Origin: Caulobacter sp. UNC279MFTsu5.1
GTDB lineage: Bacteria > Pseudomonadota > Alphaproteobacteria > Caulobacterales > Caulobacteraceae
Assembly (NCBI RefSeq): GCF_900114015.1
Contig: NZ_FORN01000016.1
Location: 32,930-96,929 of the forward strand
Direction of reading: 5' to 3'
Length of the DNA stretch: 64,000 nt
Part shown: piece after piece, positions 32,307 through 39,961 of the stretch
Position numbering within the stretch: position 1 is the first letter of the stretch
How the letters are laid out: the number at the start of each line of letters is the position of its first letter
Made by a program: the position numbers and the translations under genes
The notes under the pieces: generated by a model
Database searches by the model: none
Told to the model about the DNA's origin: nothing
Seen by the model: only the letters and a program-made list of their open reading frames with translations

Positions 32307-33998
32307 GTGACGCGTCATCGATCCATGCTTTCCATCCTCGTCGCCGCGATCGGCCTTGCCGCGTCCATGGGCGTCGCCCAGGCAGGCGGCGCCGTTCCCG
32401 CCGGTTTCGCCGCGCCTCCGCTTCCCGCGCCCGGCGTCAACACCGTCGCCGAGGTCGAGCCGCGCGTGCCGCGGCCGCCGGGCGAGCCCTGCGTCGCGCC
32501 GCTGTTCGGTCCCAGGCAGTTCGAAGGCGTGGACCCGGTCGCCTTCGCCTATGCGCCGCCGGCGGCCTGCCGCGGCCCGTGGGCCAAGGTCGTGCTGGAG
32601 GCCGATTTCGACGTCACCGCCGGCCGGCAGTTCGACCGCACCGCCATCATCCACCTGGGCGGGGTGAACCTCTACTACGGCACCACGATGGAGCCGCGCC
32701 GGGCCATCGCGCCCACCTGGCACGTGGAGCGCGACGTCACCGACTACGCCGCCCTGCTGGCCCAGCCGGGCGCCGGCGAGGTGCTGATCGCCAATGTCGT
32801 CAACGAGACCTACACCGGGCGCCTGACGGCGCGCGCGCGCCTGCTGTTCTATCCCGCCTCGGCCTCGGCGCCCGCGCCGGCCGCGCCCCAGGTCGTACAG
32901 TCGATTTCCGACGGCCTGGCCAAGCTCACCAAGGATCAGGATCGCCTGACCAAGACCGTGGTGCTGCCGACCAATGTCGAGCGCCTGGCCCTGGACGTCG
33001 TCGCCCAAGGGCAGGCCGACGACGAGTTCTGGTACGACTGCGTGCCCGACGCCCTGGCCTCGGACAAGGAGGGCCGATGCGGGGGCGGGGCCTTCCGGCA
33101 GGTCGAGGTGTTCGTCGACGGCCAGCGCGCCGGCCTGGCCTCGCTGTTCCCCTGGATCTTCACGGGCGGGATCAATCCGTATCTGTGGTTCCCCGCGCCC
33201 GCGCCCGAGACCTTGAACTTCACGCCGTCCAGGATCGACCTGACGCCGTTCGCCGGCCTGGTGAACGACGGCCGGCCGCATCGCATCGAGGTCACAGTCC
33301 CCGGGGTGCGCAACTACTACCTGGTCACCGCCAGCCTGCTGGCCTGGCGCGACGCCGGGGCGAGTTCGACCTCGGGACGGCTGCTGCGCAACACCCTGGC
33401 GGCGCCGCGCGCGACGACGGATACGCGCCGGCTCCGAACCGACAAGCAGGGCCTGAACGGGCGGATCGACACGCGCCTCACCCAGGGCGGAGAGGTGGCG
33501 GGCGTCCTGCGGACCTCCCACGGCGAAGTCGCCACCACGGTGCGCTACGCCATGTCGTTCTCCAATCGCCAGGACTACGTCTCCGACGACAAGGTCCAGA
33601 TCGGGCGCATGCGGCAGTCGACGCGCCTGCGGGTCGACACGCGGCGTAAAGACGCATCCGGGACCTCGACGCGCCGGGAAGTTTCGTCCTATCCGTTCAG
33701 CAGCGTCACCCAGGAGACGGTCACGGCCGACGGGACCGACCAGACCGCCGCCGTCGACCTGACCCTGGCCCGCACCGAGCGCGAGGTCGCTTCGGACGGC
33801 CGGGTCTGGACCCGCGCGCTCAGCCACCGCGTCGCGCCCACCGCGCGGGGGCAATTCAACCGCGCGGCCCGGCGCTTCCAGAACGCTTCGGGGGCGTCGG
33901 TGCAGCAGTACCGGCTCGAGGACAGCGCCATCGGCTGCTACGGCCGCACCGTCGTCGTGAAGGACAACGCCGTGGTCACGGCGCGGGACGGGTGCTGA
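32307..33998 (+). CDS. peptide:N-glycosidase A (PNGase A) family amidase
   Basis: 563 residues. GTG 32307 is chosen because GAG lies 8 nt before it; GTG 32298 and ATG 32325 are alternatives. The signal peptide is HRSMLSILVAAIGLAAS, cut near AQA. The family pattern is strong: WAKVVLEADF, then GRQFDRTAIIHLGGVNLYYG at about residues 104-123, TTMEP with Glu129, WHVERDVTDYAALL, and DDEFWYDCVP near residue 238. PNGase A enzymes cut the bond between N-glycan and asparagine and, unlike PNGase F, accept cores carrying alpha-1,3-fucose. The catalytic residues of the family are not assigned here. It is 51 nt downstream of the STN receptor and probably co-transcribed. The final third has no close match I recognise. 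There is no lipobox, so it is periplasmic or released. Confidence 0.85.
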   Translation: MTRHRSMLSILVAAIGLAASMGVAQAGGAVPAGFAAPPLPAPGVNTVAEVEPRVPRPPGEPCVAPLFGPRQFEGVDPVAFAYAPPAACRGPWAKVVLEADFDVTAGRQFDRTAIIHLGGVNLYYGTTMEPRRAIAPTWHVERDVTDYAALLAQPGAGEVLIANVVNETYTGRLTARARLLFYPASASAPAPAAPQVVQSISDGLAKLTKDQDRLTKTVVLPTNVERLALDVVAQGQADDEFWYDCVPDALASDKEGRCGGGAFRQVEVFVDGQRAGLASLFPWIFTGGINPYLWFPAPAPETLNFTPSRIDLTPFAGLVNDGRPHRIEVTVPGVRNYYLVTASLLAWRDAGASSTSGRLLRNTLAAPRATTDTRRLRTDKQGLNGRIDTRLTQGGEVAGVLRTSHGEVATTVRYAMSFSNRQDYVSDDKVQIGRMRQSTRLRVDTRRKDASGTSTRREVSSYPFSSVTQETVTADGTDQTAAVDLTLARTEREVASDGRVWTRALSHRVAPTARGQFNRAARRFQNASGASVQQYRLEDSAIGCYGRTVVVKDNAVVTARDGC

Positions 33999-34062
33999 CC
34001 CGGTCGGACAAGGCGCCCACGTCCGACCCAAGGTCAGGGTGACGACCAGTCAAGGCGGTGCG

Positions 34063-34099
34063 TGGTCCTCGTCCTTCGACGGGCTCAGGACGAGGACCA
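34063..34099. repeat. intergenic palindromic repeat unit
   Basis: TGGTCCTCGTCCT and AGGACGAGGACCA (13-bp perfect arms) flank an 11-nt centre, TCGACGGGCTC. Units of the form GTCCTTCGAC-GGGCTCAGGAC are common dispersed intergenic palindromes in alphaproteobacteria. It may also act as a weak transcription stop after the PNGase A gene, although no T-run follows. Confidence 0.75.
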
Positions 34100-34435
34100 T
34101 TTACAGGTTTTCGGCCCCCCGCGGTCGGGCGGGGCGTCGCGATCCGGGATTCAATCCTGGCGTGCTCAAATATCTTATCTCTTAAAAGTGGTTTTCGAGC
34201 CTGTACGGGTTGATAAGTTCGTCGTCTACGGGATTTGAAAGTAAAGATGGTTAATTTCATCGTATAAACTATCTATGCCCCGTGCAGATAAATATGCAAT
34301 ATTTGTTACTAACCCCGGTGTATTTACTTAACGATCCATTAAGACCTTAAATGTCCTCCGAAGAGGCTCGACCTCTTCTTTCAATCTCGGTCGAAAAATG
34401 CGGCGCGGGGTAGATCTGGAGGAGAGATAGGTCAA
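34100..34435 (+). promoter_or_regulatory. AT-rich promoter and leader region of the pilin gene
   Basis: No gene is supported here. The AT content rises sharply from about 34160 onward, in contrast to the coding regions. It holds the CtrA-type box described separately and ends in a strong ribosome binding site, GGAGGAGA at 34418-34425, 10 nt before the pilin start. Confidence 0.6.
34328..34342. promoter_or_regulatory. CtrA-type binding box (TTAA-N7-TTAA) upstream of the pilin gene
   Basis: TTAA-CGATCCA-TTAA, an exact match to the full CtrA consensus; a third TTAA follows at 34347-34350. It lies 94 bp before the pilin start codon. In Caulobacter crescentus the cell-cycle regulator CtrA activates pilA, so this site both supports the taxonomic guess and predicts cell-cycle control of this pilus. 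Confidence 0.8.
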
Positions 34436-34618
34436 ATGAATATTCTGCATGACTTTATTCGTGAAGAAGAAGGCGCGGCCGCGGCCGAGTACGCCCTGAT
34501 CCTGGCGATCATCGGCAGCGCCATCGCGGTGGCCGCCGTCCTGCTGGGCACCAACATTGGCGTGGCGATCACCGACGCGGCCAATTGCGTGGCCAATCCG
34601 TCGGCCGCCACCTGCTGA
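34436..34618 (+). CDS. pilA: Flp-type pilin
   Basis: A 60-residue type IVb (Flp) prepilin. A short hydrophilic leader ends in EEEG, followed by AAAAEYALILAIIGSAIAV. The prepilin peptidase would cut after that glycine, leaving the conserved glutamate at +5 and tyrosine at +6 of the mature pilin. The rest is one hydrophobic helix and a short tail with two cysteines near the end. It is the major subunit of the Tad pilus encoded downstream. A CtrA box and a strong ribosome binding site precede it, and a stable hairpin follows it, which fits its need for much higher expression than the machinery. Confidence 0.95.
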   Translation: MNILHDFIREEEGAAAAEYALILAIIGSAIAVAAVLLGTNIGVAITDAANCVANPSAATC

Positions 34619-34636
34619 CGGCCAGCCGTTGATCTT

Positions 34637-34667
34637 CGGCGGCGCGGCCCAAACCGCCGCGCCGCCG
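34637..34667 (+). terminator. hairpin between pilin gene and machinery genes
   Basis: CGGCGGCGCGG pairs with CCGCGCCGCCG (11-bp arms, 9-nt loop). No T-run follows, so it is more likely a 3'-end stabilising or attenuating structure that lowers read-through into cpaB than a full terminator. Confidence 0.5.
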
Positions 34668-34725
34668 GTTCCGGACGACGGGCCGACACAGAGCTTGTCG
34701 CCTTCCTGGGGAGGGGTTGCCCCCA

Positions 34726-35607
34726 ATGCAGACGAGAACCATCATTTCCCTGGCCGGCGCCGTGACGCTGGGCCTGGGTGCGGTGCTGGCCGCGCGAGTC
34801 TATATGGGCTCCGCGCAAGAGGTCGGACCAACCGTGCGCACAAGCGCCTCGGCGCCCGTCGTGGTCGCCGCCCAGCCGCTGACACGCGGCTTCAAGCTGC
34901 AGCCGGCCGTCCTGAAAGTGGTCCGCTATCCGGCCGACTCCGTGCCGCCGGGCGCCTTCGCCACCATCGAGGCCGCCGCGGCCGCCCAGGGCGGCGCGCG
35001 CATCGTGCTCAAGGACATCGCCGCCAACGAACCGATCCTGCCGGACCGGATCTCGGGTCCCGGCGGCCGGGCCAATCTTTCCGGCGCGCTGACCGAGGGC
35101 ATGCGGGCGGTGTCGCTGCGCGCCAACGACGTGGCCGGTGTCGGCGGCTTCGTGCTGCCGGGCGACCGGGTCGACGTGCTGCTGACCCGCAGCCGGGACA
35201 ACAATCAGCCCGAAAGCAGCCTGACCCAGGTGCTGGCCGAGAACGTCCGCGTCGTCGGCGTCGACCAGTCCGACAACCAGTCGGCGGACAAGCCGGTGGT
35301 GGTCAAGGCCATCACGGTGGAGGTCACCCCCGACCAGGCCCAGGCCATCACCCTGGCCCAGGCGGTCGGCGCGGTCTCGCTGGTGCTGCGGCAGATCTCC
35401 GACCAGGCGCCGCTGACCCGCCAGGTCACCACCCTGGCCGACCTGTCGCACGGCCGGGCGCTGGGCGTCGCGCCCGCCGCCCCTGTCCGCGCCAGCGTCC
35501 GGGCCAGAGCGTCCGTCGTTCGCGCCGCGGCGCCCGTCGCGCCGCGCACCACCGAGGTGCGGGTCACCCGCGGGGTCGTCACCACCGGTTACGAGGTGGG
35601 GCTATGA
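34726..35607 (+). CDS. cpaB: Flp pilus assembly protein CpaB (RcpC)
   Basis: 293 residues. ATG 34726 follows GGGGAGGGG at good spacing; a TTG three codons earlier is less likely. An N-terminal membrane anchor (IISLAGAVTLGLGAVLAARV) is followed by a SAF-type domain (VVVAAQPLTRGFKLQPAVL) and the CpaB/RcpC body with LPGDRVDVLLTRS and LAENVRVVGVDQ. CpaB is a periplasmic partner of the secretin in Tad pilus assembly. The Ala/Arg-rich C-terminal tail is likely disordered. Its stop overlaps the next start by ATGA. Confidence 0.94.
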   Translation: MQTRTIISLAGAVTLGLGAVLAARVYMGSAQEVGPTVRTSASAPVVVAAQPLTRGFKLQPAVLKVVRYPADSVPPGAFATIEAAAAAQGGARIVLKDIAANEPILPDRISGPGGRANLSGALTEGMRAVSLRANDVAGVGGFVLPGDRVDVLLTRSRDNNQPESSLTQVLAENVRVVGVDQSDNQSADKPVVVKAITVEVTPDQAQAITLAQAVGAVSLVLRQISDQAPLTRQVTTLADLSHGRALGVAPAAPVRASVRARASVVRAAAPVAPRTTEVRVTRGVVTTGYEVGL

Positions 35608-37109
35608 CCCGGGTCCCGCTCGCGCCTTTCCCCTTCCGTCCGCGCCGGCCCGCGCCGCGCCCCATCGGACCCTCGTCGATGAACCGCAAGATCGTATTGC
35701 TGCGCGGGGCCGCCCTGGCCGTCGCCCTGCTGACCGCCGCCGCGGCGGCCCCGCCCTTGGCCCAGGCCCAACCCGCGGCCGTCTCCGCCTCCGCCCTGCG
35801 CAAGGTCGAGATCACCGTGCCGGTGGGCAAGGCCCAGGTGCTGGAGTTGCCCGCCCCCTATGTCGACCTGATGATCTCCAATCCGGAGACCGCCGACGTC
35901 CTGCCCCTGACCAGCACCTCGGTCTATGTGGTGGGCAAGAAGCTGGGCTCGGCCACGCTCACCGCCTACGGCCCGGGCCGCCAGCTGGTGGCGGCCGCCA
36001 ACGTGGTGATCTCGGCCGACGTCGACAGCCTGCGCCAAAGGCTGCACGACACCATGCCCGACGAGGAGGGCCTGGTGGTCGGCGCCAGCAACCAGTCGGT
36101 CGTGCTGTCGGGACCCATCAGCAGCGGGGCCGCCGCCGGCCGCGCCGCGGCCCTGGCCGAAAGCTTCGCGCCCGGCCAGGTGGTCAACATGATGTCGGTG
36201 CAGGGCACCCAACAGGTCACCCTGTCGGTGCGCATCGTCGAGATGGAGCGGTCCACGGCCAAGGCCCTGCGGCTGAACGTCGCCACGGCTGACCCGGCCG
36301 CGCCCGGCTACCACAACTTCGAGATCGGCACCGGCGACACCGGCGTGGTCAGCAGCGTGCTCGACAGCTTCGGCCTGCTGAAGTTCCCGCTGCGCGCGGG
36401 CGACGTGGACCTGAACGTGCTGTTCGACGCCCTGGAGACCAAGGGCTTGGTCAAGACCCTGGCCGAGCCGAACCTGACGGCGATGTCGGGCGACACGGCC
36501 AGCTTCCTGGCCGGCGGCGAGTTCCCGGTCCCCGTGGCCCAGAACCAGAGCGGCGGCCTGACGACGATCACCGTCGAGTTCAAGCAGTTCGGCATCGGCC
36601 TGGCCTTCACCCCGACGGTGCTGCAGGACGGCATGATCAACCTCGTGGTCAATCCCGAGGTCTCCAGCATCGATCCCAACAGCTCGTTCGTCAGCAACGG
36701 CCTGCGCATCCCGGGCATCAAGGTCCGCCGCGCCAAGACCACGGTCGAGCTGCGCGACGCGGAGTCGTTCACGATCGCGGGCCTGATCCGCGACGACTAC
36801 CAGAACCAGGTGCGTCAGTTCCCGATGCTGGGCGACCTGCCGGTGCTGGGCGCGCTGTTCCGCTCGACGAGCTACCAGCGCAACCAGACCGAGCTGGTGA
36901 TCATCGTCACGCCGCATCTGGTCAAGCCGACCCGCGGACGGACGGCGACCCCGGCGGACGGCTTCACGCCGCCGTCCGACACCGAGCTTTTCCTGCTGGG
37001 CCGCGGCCAGTCGAGCCAGGGCGCCTTGTCGCCCGAGGATCGCGTGCTGCTGACCGGCGCCGCCGCTAAGGGAGGGGTCGATGGACCCTATGGCCATGTG
37101 CTGCACTAG
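35604..37109 (+). CDS. cpaC: Flp pilus secretin CpaC (RcpA)
   Basis: 501 residues from the ATGA-coupled start. An internal ATG at 35679 gives a neater signal peptide (MNRKIVLLRGAALAVALL) and is a real alternative. The N-terminal N0/BON-like region (VGKAQVLELPAPYVDLMISN and VVGKKLGSATLTAYG) is followed by the secretin core: VKTLAEPNLTAMSGDTASFL, the FPVPV segment, FGIGLAFTPTVL, and the terminal AGLIRDDYQNQV...FPMLGDLPVLGALFRS signature. It forms the outer-membrane channel for the Tad pilus. The length is usual for CpaC. Confidence 0.95.
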   Translation: MTRVPLAPFPFRPRRPAPRPIGPSSMNRKIVLLRGAALAVALLTAAAAAPPLAQAQPAAVSASALRKVEITVPVGKAQVLELPAPYVDLMISNPETADVLPLTSTSVYVVGKKLGSATLTAYGPGRQLVAAANVVISADVDSLRQRLHDTMPDEEGLVVGASNQSVVLSGPISSGAAAGRAAALAESFAPGQVVNMMSVQGTQQVTLSVRIVEMERSTAKALRLNVATADPAAPGYHNFEIGTGDTGVVSSVLDSFGLLKFPLRAGDVDLNVLFDALETKGLVKTLAEPNLTAMSGDTASFLAGGEFPVPVAQNQSGGLTTITVEFKQFGIGLAFTPTVLQDGMINLVVNPEVSSIDPNSSFVSNGLRIPGIKVRRAKTTVELRDAESFTIAGLIRDDYQNQVRQFPMLGDLPVLGALFRSTSYQRNQTELVIIVTPHLVKPTRGRTATPADGFTPPSDTELFLLGRGQSSQGALSPEDRVLLTGAAAKGGVDGPYGHVLH

Positions 37110-37398
37110 GATGATCCCTCTGGCGGTCCTGGCCGCCGTCACCGCCCTGGCCGGCTGCGCCGACGCGCGGCGCGACCTCTCGCCCGGCTTCGGGGCGACC
37201 GTGCGGGCCAATCTCGCCGCCCAGATCGCCGATCCCGAGGCCCGTTACGATCGGGTCCGGGAACCCGGCGGCGACGGCGTCCGCGCCGTCCTGGCGGCCG
37301 GCCGCTACGGCAAGAACCAGGTCGTCCAGCCGGCCCAGGCGGCCACCTCCAGCATCGAGTCCAAGGGAGGGGCGAAGGGCCCAGGCTCCGCCAACTGA
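37081..37398 (+). CDS. small lipoprotein of the Tad locus (CpaD-like position)
   Basis: 105 residues. The start is uncertain: ATG 37081 follows GGGAGGGG closely, and the ATG at 37111 begins directly at the hydrophobic stretch. IPLAVLAAVTALAGC is a lipoprotein signal with lipobox LAGC. The mature part is hydrophilic and short (NLAAQIADPEARYDRVRE, then RYGKNQV). Its place after the secretin gene is that of cpaD, but it is about half the size of usual CpaD proteins, so it is either a reduced version or a separate small pilus lipoprotein. It overlaps the cpaC end by 29 nt if the first ATG is used. Confidence 0.7.
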   Translation: MDPMAMCCTRMIPLAVLAAVTALAGCADARRDLSPGFGATVRANLAAQIADPEARYDRVREPGGDGVRAVLAAGRYGKNQVVQPAQAATSSIESKGGAKGPGSAN

Positions 37399-37399
37399 C

Positions 37400-38872
37400 A
37401 TGTCCCTCGCGCAACGTTTCCTTCATGACCAGTCCGGCGCGGTGGCGGCCCTCACGGGGGTCGCCCTGGTCGGCCTGGTGGCGATCGGCGGCCTGGCCTA
37501 CGACGTCAGCCGCGCCTACGCCCTGCGGGCCGAGCTGGAGAGCGCGGTCGACGCGGCCGCCCTGGCCGGGGCCAGCCAGCTGGACGGAACCACCGGGGCC
37601 ATGGGCCGCGCCCAGACCGCCGCCATGGGCAGCCTGGTCAGCAACCGCGAGGCCCTGGCCGACGCCTTCGAGGGCAATGTCGCGATCAGCGCCGGCGACA
37701 TCGCCTTCCTCAGCGGCCACGATCCCGACGTCGCGGCGACCAGCGACGCCAACGCCAGCTTCATCCGCATCAGCCTGACGCCCCGCTCCCTGGGCCTGGT
37801 GTTCGGGGCGATGACCGGCGTCGGCGGGTTCAACGCCACGGCCCGCGCGGTGGCCGGCTACGGCACGGCCATCTGCAAGGTGCCGCCGCTGCTGCTGTGC
37901 AATCCCAACGAGGCCACCAGCCTGACGTTCGACGGCGACGCCTATGTCGGCAAGAGCGTCCTGCTGACCCCGCCGCCGGGCGGCAACGGGGCCTGGGGTC
38001 CCGGTAACTTCGGCTTCCTGTCGGTGGGTTCGGGCGCGGCCGACGTCAAGAACGCCATGGGGCGCAGCCCGCCGCTGACCGAATGCTTCGGCACGACCGC
38101 CCAGACCCAGACTGGCAACATCGCCTCGGCCGACGACTGGTTCAATGTCCGCTTCGACATCTACAAGTCGTCGGCGGCCGGCAACAAGAGCGACCCGCTG
38201 TTCCTGCCGGCCATGAACACCATGATCGGCTCCAAGACGGCGGCGGGAAACGGCGCCTGCACGCCCTCGGTGTCGGCCCCCAGCAATTCCTGCGCCAGCG
38301 CCGCTGCCCTCAGCGGCGGCATGGGCTTCCCGCTCGACTGCGACCAGACGAGCGTGCTGGGCAGCGGCGTCTGGAACGCGGCCCAGTACTTCGCCACCAA
38401 CCATTCGGGGATCAATCCGACCACCTACACGCCCCAGGTCCCGGCCGGATCGACCGGGACCGGCTGGGCGGCCTACGGTCCCGCGCCCGCCGCCGGCGGG
38501 ACCAGCCCGACCCGCTACCAGGTCTACAAGTGGGAGCTGGCGATGCTGGACGGCTCGATCGCCAAGCCGGCCGGCGCCTTCACGGACGGCCAGACGGCGA
38601 GCAGCGGGTCGCACGATTACGCCGCGCCCCAGTGCAACAAGACCGGCGCCCAGGTCGCGCCCGATCGCCGCACGATCTCGGCGGTGATCGCCAACTGCCA
38701 CGCCGACAATGTCCATGGCAGCTCGACCGTGCACATCATCGCCTATGTCGACCTGTTCCTGACCGCCCCGGCCGTCAACAACTCGATCTATGGCGAGGTC
38801 ATCGGGGCCACCACCGACGTCTCGGCGGTCGGCGCCGAGACCAAGCTCTATTCGGTGCGGCTCTATGACTAG
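37400..38872 (+). CDS. TadG-like pseudopilin/Tad protein
   Basis: 490 residues. The N-terminus has the Tad pattern: a short basic and acidic leader with DQSGAVAALTGVALVGLVAI, then ELESAVDAAALAGAS, as in TadG-type proteins that are cut or anchored like minor pilins. The long Ala/Gly/Ser/Thr-rich extracytoplasmic part contains about ten cysteines (for example CKVPPLLLCNPNE and CTPSVSAPSNSC), which suggests a disulphide-bonded surface domain. No von Willebrand A metal site was recognised. The end overlaps the next gene by 8 nt. It is probably a minor, possibly tip-located pilus component. Confidence 0.82.
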   Translation: MSLAQRFLHDQSGAVAALTGVALVGLVAIGGLAYDVSRAYALRAELESAVDAAALAGASQLDGTTGAMGRAQTAAMGSLVSNREALADAFEGNVAISAGDIAFLSGHDPDVAATSDANASFIRISLTPRSLGLVFGAMTGVGGFNATARAVAGYGTAICKVPPLLLCNPNEATSLTFDGDAYVGKSVLLTPPPGGNGAWGPGNFGFLSVGSGAADVKNAMGRSPPLTECFGTTAQTQTGNIASADDWFNVRFDIYKSSAAGNKSDPLFLPAMNTMIGSKTAAGNGACTPSVSAPSNSCASAAALSGGMGFPLDCDQTSVLGSGVWNAAQYFATNHSGINPTTYTPQVPAGSTGTGWAAYGPAPAAGGTSPTRYQVYKWELAMLDGSIAKPAGAFTDGQTASSGSHDYAAPQCNKTGAQVAPDRRTISAVIANCHADNVHGSSTVHIIAYVDLFLTAPAVNNSIYGEVIGATTDVSAVGAETKLYSVRLYD

Positions 38873-39368
38873 GCCCCTGGCCCTTCAGTTCCGCCGGCTG
38901 CTGGCCGGCTGCGGCGGTTCTGCGGCGGTGGAGTTCGCGCTCATCCTGCCGTTCATGACGCTGCTGTGCTTTGCCTTCGTCGGCGCGGGACGATTGTTCT
39001 GGAACTATCACATCGCCGTCTCGGCCGTGCGCGACGCCGCCCGCTACGCCGCCCGCCTGCCGATGACCTGCGGGGGCCTGACCACCGCGGGCGACGCCGC
39101 CAAGGTCCAGAACCTGGCCCGCACCGGCACCAGCGACGGCAGCGGATCGCCCCTGATCGCCAACTGGACCAGCAACGCCAGCATCGTCGTCACCGTGTCC
39201 TGCGTCAGCAACGCCGGCGCCGCCTACAGCGGTCGCTACGAGGACATGACCGGCGTGCCGATCGTCCAGGTCAGCGCCTCGCCGCCCTATATCGACTCCT
39301 TCGGTCCCCTCACCGGGGTGTCGCTGACCGGGTTCACGGTCAGCGCCCAACAGGCGTGGACCGAATGA
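38865..39368 (+). CDS. TadE-like minor pseudopilin
   Basis: 167 residues. The start at 38865 overlaps the stop of the previous gene by 8 nt. GGSAAVEFALILPFMTLLCF is the TadE prepilin-like segment with the conserved glutamate and a single hydrophobic helix. NYHIAVSAVRDAARYAARLP follows, typical of the helix after the span. The C-terminal part has three cysteines and looks beta-rich. Its stop overlaps the next start by ATGA. Confidence 0.88.
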   Translation: MTRPLALQFRRLLAGCGGSAAVEFALILPFMTLLCFAFVGAGRLFWNYHIAVSAVRDAARYAARLPMTCGGLTTAGDAAKVQNLARTGTSDGSGSPLIANWTSNASIVVTVSCVSNAGAAYSGRYEDMTGVPIVQVSASPPYIDSFGPLTGVSLTGFTVSAQQAWTE

Positions 39369-39961
39369 CAATCCGGGTTCCCCTTTTGCGCCGACTGGCC
39401 CGCGAGGAGCGGGGCGCGGCGGCCGCCGAGTTCGGCCTGATCTGCCTGGTCTTCGTCTCGATGCTGCTGGCCGTCATCGACATGGGCCGCCTGGCCTGGA
39501 CCATCAACTCGGCCAAGGCCGCCACCCGGGAGGGCGTGCGCCTGGCCGTCGTCAGCCCGATAGTCTCCAGCTACATGGCGGGCTACGACGGCCTGAGCCA
39601 GAACATGGCCGGCGGCAGCACCGTCCCTGACATGGCCTTCCGCTGCTCCGGGGCCAGCTCGACCTGCACTCAGATCGTCGGCAGCGGCGGAACCACCGGC
39701 TTCGACGCCGCGACCTTCGCGGCCGTGCTGGCCAAGATGCAGTCCTACGATCCCGACATCACCGCCGCCAACGTCGTGATCACCTATCGCCATGTCGGCC
39801 TGGGCAAGGTGGGAAACCCCTACGCCCCGGACATGGAGCCCCTGGTGACGGTCAGCCTCACCGGCATGACCTTCCAGAGCGCCGCGCTCCAGGTGGTGGG
39901 CGTGGCGCCGTTCACCCTGCCGAACATGGCCTCGACCCTCAGCGGAGAAAGCCTGACATGA
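39365..39961 (+). CDS. TadE/TadF-like minor pseudopilin
   Basis: 198 residues, coupled by ATGA at both ends. ERGAAAAEFGLICLVFVSML is the prepilin-like segment, with cleavage expected after the glycine and glutamate at +5. SAKAATREGVRLAVV is the usual following helix. The extracytoplasmic part has two cysteines. It is the third pseudopilin-like protein in a row, which is the usual TadE/F/G set in a reordered arrangement. Confidence 0.88.
   Translation: MTIRVPLLRRLAREERGAAAAEFGLICLVFVSMLLAVIDMGRLAWTINSAKAATREGVRLAVVSPIVSSYMAGYDGLSQNMAGGSTVPDMAFRCSGASSTCTQIVGSGGTTGFDAATFAAVLAKMQSYDPDITAANVVITYRHVGLGKVGNPYAPDMEPLVTVSLTGMTFQSAALQVVGVAPFTLPNMASTLSGESLT

Noticed and set aside
1..33998. Horizontal transfer of the glycan locus as an island
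   Set aside because: No integrase, tRNA or insertion-sequence border, and base composition matches the neighbours; transfer is possible but not shown by this window.
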